A DNA stretch of 32,686 nt from Intrasporangium sp. (GTDB lineage Bacteria > Actinomycetota > Actinomycetes > Actinomycetales > Dermatophilaceae): NCBI RefSeq assembly GCF_030452765.1, contig NZ_JAKDLO010000026.1:1-32686 (forward strand), read 5' to 3'. The notes under the pieces were generated by a model that was not told the DNA's origin, did not search any database, and was given only the letters and a program-made list of their open reading frames with translations. A program made the translations under genes and the position numbers. Shown here one piece after another: positions 30,760-32,686 of the stretch. How positions within the stretch are numbered: position 1 is the first letter of the stretch; the number at the start of each line of letters is the position of its first letter.

Positions 30760-32460
30760 ATGGTGGTGATGAGCCGACGGGCCTGGCTGCGCCGGGCGGA
30801 GATGCTCGGGCGCTGGCTCGCCGTGCTCGTCATGTGCTACCTCGGCGGCGTGGCAGCCACGAACCTCGCACCGACCGTCGTGAAGACCGACCACTACCGC
30901 GCTGTGCTGCGCCTCGACGTCGTCCCCCGGCCCAGTCCGGTCTTGCATGCGCCGACGATTCTCGGCGATGTCGACCTGAAGTTCGACTCCCCGCTCGTCG
31001 CGCCCGGACTCGACGTGGCTGTCTCCGTCCGCGAGGAGATCACCGGGCTGCTCACCCGACCCGACATCTCCGTCGACGCGCTCGAGCCGAGCGACGCGGA
31101 ACTGTCGACGGCCATTCACGAGGCGGTCCTCGGTCTCGGGCTGCGCTTCGTCGCGGGAGCCCTGGTCGTGGCCCTCGCCCTGACGATCATGATCCACTAC
31201 GCGATGCGGCGCCGGCCTCGGCGACACTACATGTGGCTGGTGGCTTCCGGCCTCGTCGCCGCCTGCGTCGTCACCGGGGCGAGCACGGCCACGACCTACC
31301 AGCCCGAACGGTTCCAGTCCTTCACGACCACGGGCGTACTCGGGCTGGTCAGACGCAGCGCAGGGATGCTGACCGGTGTCGAGGCGCGTGCCGACGAGGT
31401 GACGCCATACGTGCGCAACCTGCTCGCCGTCTCGCAGGCGCTGCAGGCGAAGTTCGTGCCGGGAGACCTCACCAAGCCGGTGGCCGCCCGCTTCCTGCTC
31501 GTCTCGGACATCCACGGGGCGAACCAGTACCCCCTCATGCGCTCGATCATCGAAGAGGAACAGATCGACGCCGTCATCGACTCGGGCGACCTCATCAACT
31601 TCGGACGGGTCGAGGAGGCCGAGGCGTCCGGCCTGTTCAAGAGCATCGCCTCGCTGGGGGTGCCGTACATCTTCGTCTCGGGCAACCACGACCAGGGTTC
31701 GCCCACCGACCGGGCGCTCCTCGAGCGGCTGAGCCAGATCCCCAACGTCGTGCTGCTCCAAGGGCCGAGAGGCACCTACCACGAGCTGACCTTCCACGGG
31801 TTGCGCATCGCCGGGTTCAACGACCCTCGGTGGTTCGGTGACGACAACAAGGACCCGGTCGCCAAGGAGGCGCCTGCGGTCGACCAGTTCAACCGGACCA
31901 TGGCAGACCAGCCCGAGCCGGACATCGTCGTGGCCCACGAGCCGTATGCCGTCACCTACGTCAAGCGCGCCCGTATCCTCATCAACGGCCACATCCACAA
32001 GGCGGGCCTGTTCGGCAACCGGATCCAGGTCGGCACCTTCACCGGGGGCGGACTCTTCGCGCACTACACGACCGGGGAGGACGCCGAGCTGACCGGCCAG
32101 CCCTACGCCTTCGACATCGCCACGTTCGGTACGGCCTGTAACCTCACGCGGTTGACGCGCTACAGCTACCGCAACCTGCTCGAGGGGCGCCCAGCCTACG
32201 ACTCGATCCAGGTCATCAACGGCTCGACGATCGAGCCGCGGGTCCAACCACAGGAGCAGGCGGGACAGGGGCAGCAAGGCCAACCGGGCCAGCCCCCTGC
32301 CGGCACGGACCAGTCGCCTCGTTCGTGCAGCGACACGGACCCGACGACGACGCGCAATATCACGCCGGTGCCTCCTGGAGCGGAGCCTCCGGGCACCCAG
32401 GCGCCGGCCACGACGACGACGATCCCCACGACCGGGCCGACCAGCACGGGGCGCGAGTGA
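30760..32460 (+). CDS. Membrane-anchored metallophosphoesterase
   Basis: A 566-residue protein. Three membrane helices lie in the N-terminal half (about 16-34, 124-147, 157-176), with an extracytoplasmic segment between the first two. From about residue 245 a calcineurin-type phosphoesterase domain follows with all metal motifs: SDIHG (249-253), SGDLI (275-279), GNHD (308-311), VVAHEPYA and INGHIHKA. The last 45 residues are a Pro/Thr/Gln-rich low-complexity tail. The topology would place the catalytic domain outside the cytoplasm if there are three helices, suggesting a role on exported or envelope phosphodiesters; substrate unknown. ATG at 30760 follows GTGAGGG; a GTG at 30751 is an alternative. 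Confidence 0.85.
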   Translation: MVVMSRRAWLRRAEMLGRWLAVLVMCYLGGVAATNLAPTVVKTDHYRAVLRLDVVPRPSPVLHAPTILGDVDLKFDSPLVAPGLDVAVSVREEITGLLTRPDISVDALEPSDAELSTAIHEAVLGLGLRFVAGALVVALALTIMIHYAMRRRPRRHYMWLVASGLVAACVVTGASTATTYQPERFQSFTTTGVLGLVRRSAGMLTGVEARADEVTPYVRNLLAVSQALQAKFVPGDLTKPVAARFLLVSDIHGANQYPLMRSIIEEEQIDAVIDSGDLINFGRVEEAEASGLFKSIASLGVPYIFVSGNHDQGSPTDRALLERLSQIPNVVLLQGPRGTYHELTFHGLRIAGFNDPRWFGDDNKDPVAKEAPAVDQFNRTMADQPEPDIVVAHEPYAVTYVKRARILINGHIHKAGLFGNRIQVGTFTGGGLFAHYTTGEDAELTGQPYAFDIATFGTACNLTRLTRYSYRNLLEGRPAYDSIQVINGSTIEPRVQPQEQAGQGQQGQPGQPPAGTDQSPRSCSDTDPTTTRNITPVPPGAEPPGTQAPATTTTIPTTGPTSTGRE

Positions 32461-32519
32461 AGTGTTACGCGTCAAGCTGCGCCGCGCCGCTGGGCTGGGT
32501 TCCCCTCAGACCGAATCCC

Positions 32520-32686
32520 TCAGAAGGGTGGTGGGTCCGCGCCGTGATCGTGGCCGTCGGGCTCGGTCCTGGCCTCGGGGTCTGGTTCGGGTCCGTGGGG
32601 TCGGGTGACCGGGTCGGGGTTGTGGTCGTGTCCGCCGGACCTGGCCCGGGGGCGGGCGCTGTCGAGCCAGTCGGCCGGGTAGGTCA
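32520..32686 (-). CDS. 3' end of a DUF222/HNH-type protein (partial)
   Basis: A minus-strand frame that enters at the window edge and stops at 32520-32522. The visible 54 residues begin TYPADWLDSARPRA and continue as a Pro/Asp/His-rich tail ending in GADPPPF. Actinobacterial DUF222 proteins with a C-terminal HNH nuclease domain commonly end in this way, so I call it as the probable tail of one. The catalytic part lies outside the window, and identification rests on tail style only. Confidence 0.45.
   Translation of the reverse strand, partial: TYPADWLDSARPRARSGGHDHNPDPVTRPHGPEPDPEARTEPDGHDHGADPPPF

Overview
The window is about 70% G+C, uses many GTG starts, and has the gene content of a soil or water actinobacterium: a MptB-type mannosyltransferase, a Bpa/PafE proteasome activator ending in GQYL, DUF4235, DUF1918, and the tail of what looks like a DUF222/HNH protein. 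My best guess is Micrococcales, perhaps Intrasporangiaceae. That placement is inference. No rRNA, tRNA, integrase, transposase, phage gene or CRISPR array was seen, so this reads as ordinary chromosome with some decayed genes and a striking set of tandem repeats.

Layout. 0.3-2.0 kb: membrane alpha/beta-hydrolase (minus strand), then a collapsed alpha/beta-hydrolase pseudogene. 2.3-4.3 kb: FrnE-type DsbA protein, YjbR/MmcQ protein and ComB-like phosphatase, all plus strand. 4.3-6.7 kb: an orphan fragment resembling the membrane part of ABC1/UbiB kinases, a TetR regulator with a thioesterase, and a small membrane protein. 6.8-11 kb: AraC-DinB fusion, then a minus-strand run of lipoprotein, luciferase-like monooxygenase and OsmC, a small membrane protein, and an unrecognised protein made of two copies of one domain. 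11-14 kb: alanine aminotransferase diverging from an NCS1 permease. 14.1-16.7 kb: mannosyltransferase, histidine phosphatase and lipoprotein in a tightly packed minus-strand operon. 16.8-20.3 kb: a TPP riboswitch controlling a YkoE/YkoDC thiamine-precursor ECF transporter whose two ATPases and T subunit are fused into one protein. 20.3-24.5 kb: DUF4235, DUF1918, HutF with a divergent IclR regulator, and a quinone oxidoreductase. 24.6-29.7 kb: a duplicated small-domain protein and a PadR/ABC/FtsX-like exporter operon with a clear operator. 29.8-32.7 kb: Bpa, a small membrane protein, a membrane-anchored metallophosphoesterase, and the 3' end of a DUF222/HNH-like gene.

The most unusual signal is a family of 21-bp tandem repeats sharing the core GTGCACTCTCGATC. 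It forms arrays of 7, 8 and 8 units within 6 kb, in three settings: between divergent genes (12236-12382), between convergent genes where it also supplies the 3' end of the mannosyltransferase gene (13993-14160), and in frame inside the second ATPase domain of the thiamine-precursor transporter (18131-18298). The unit is seven codons long and open in nearly every reading frame, so copies can be gained or lost in genes without frameshift. A second unexplained signal is the 8-mer CGGCATAC/GTATGCCG, seen 16 times by eye where base composition predicts about one.
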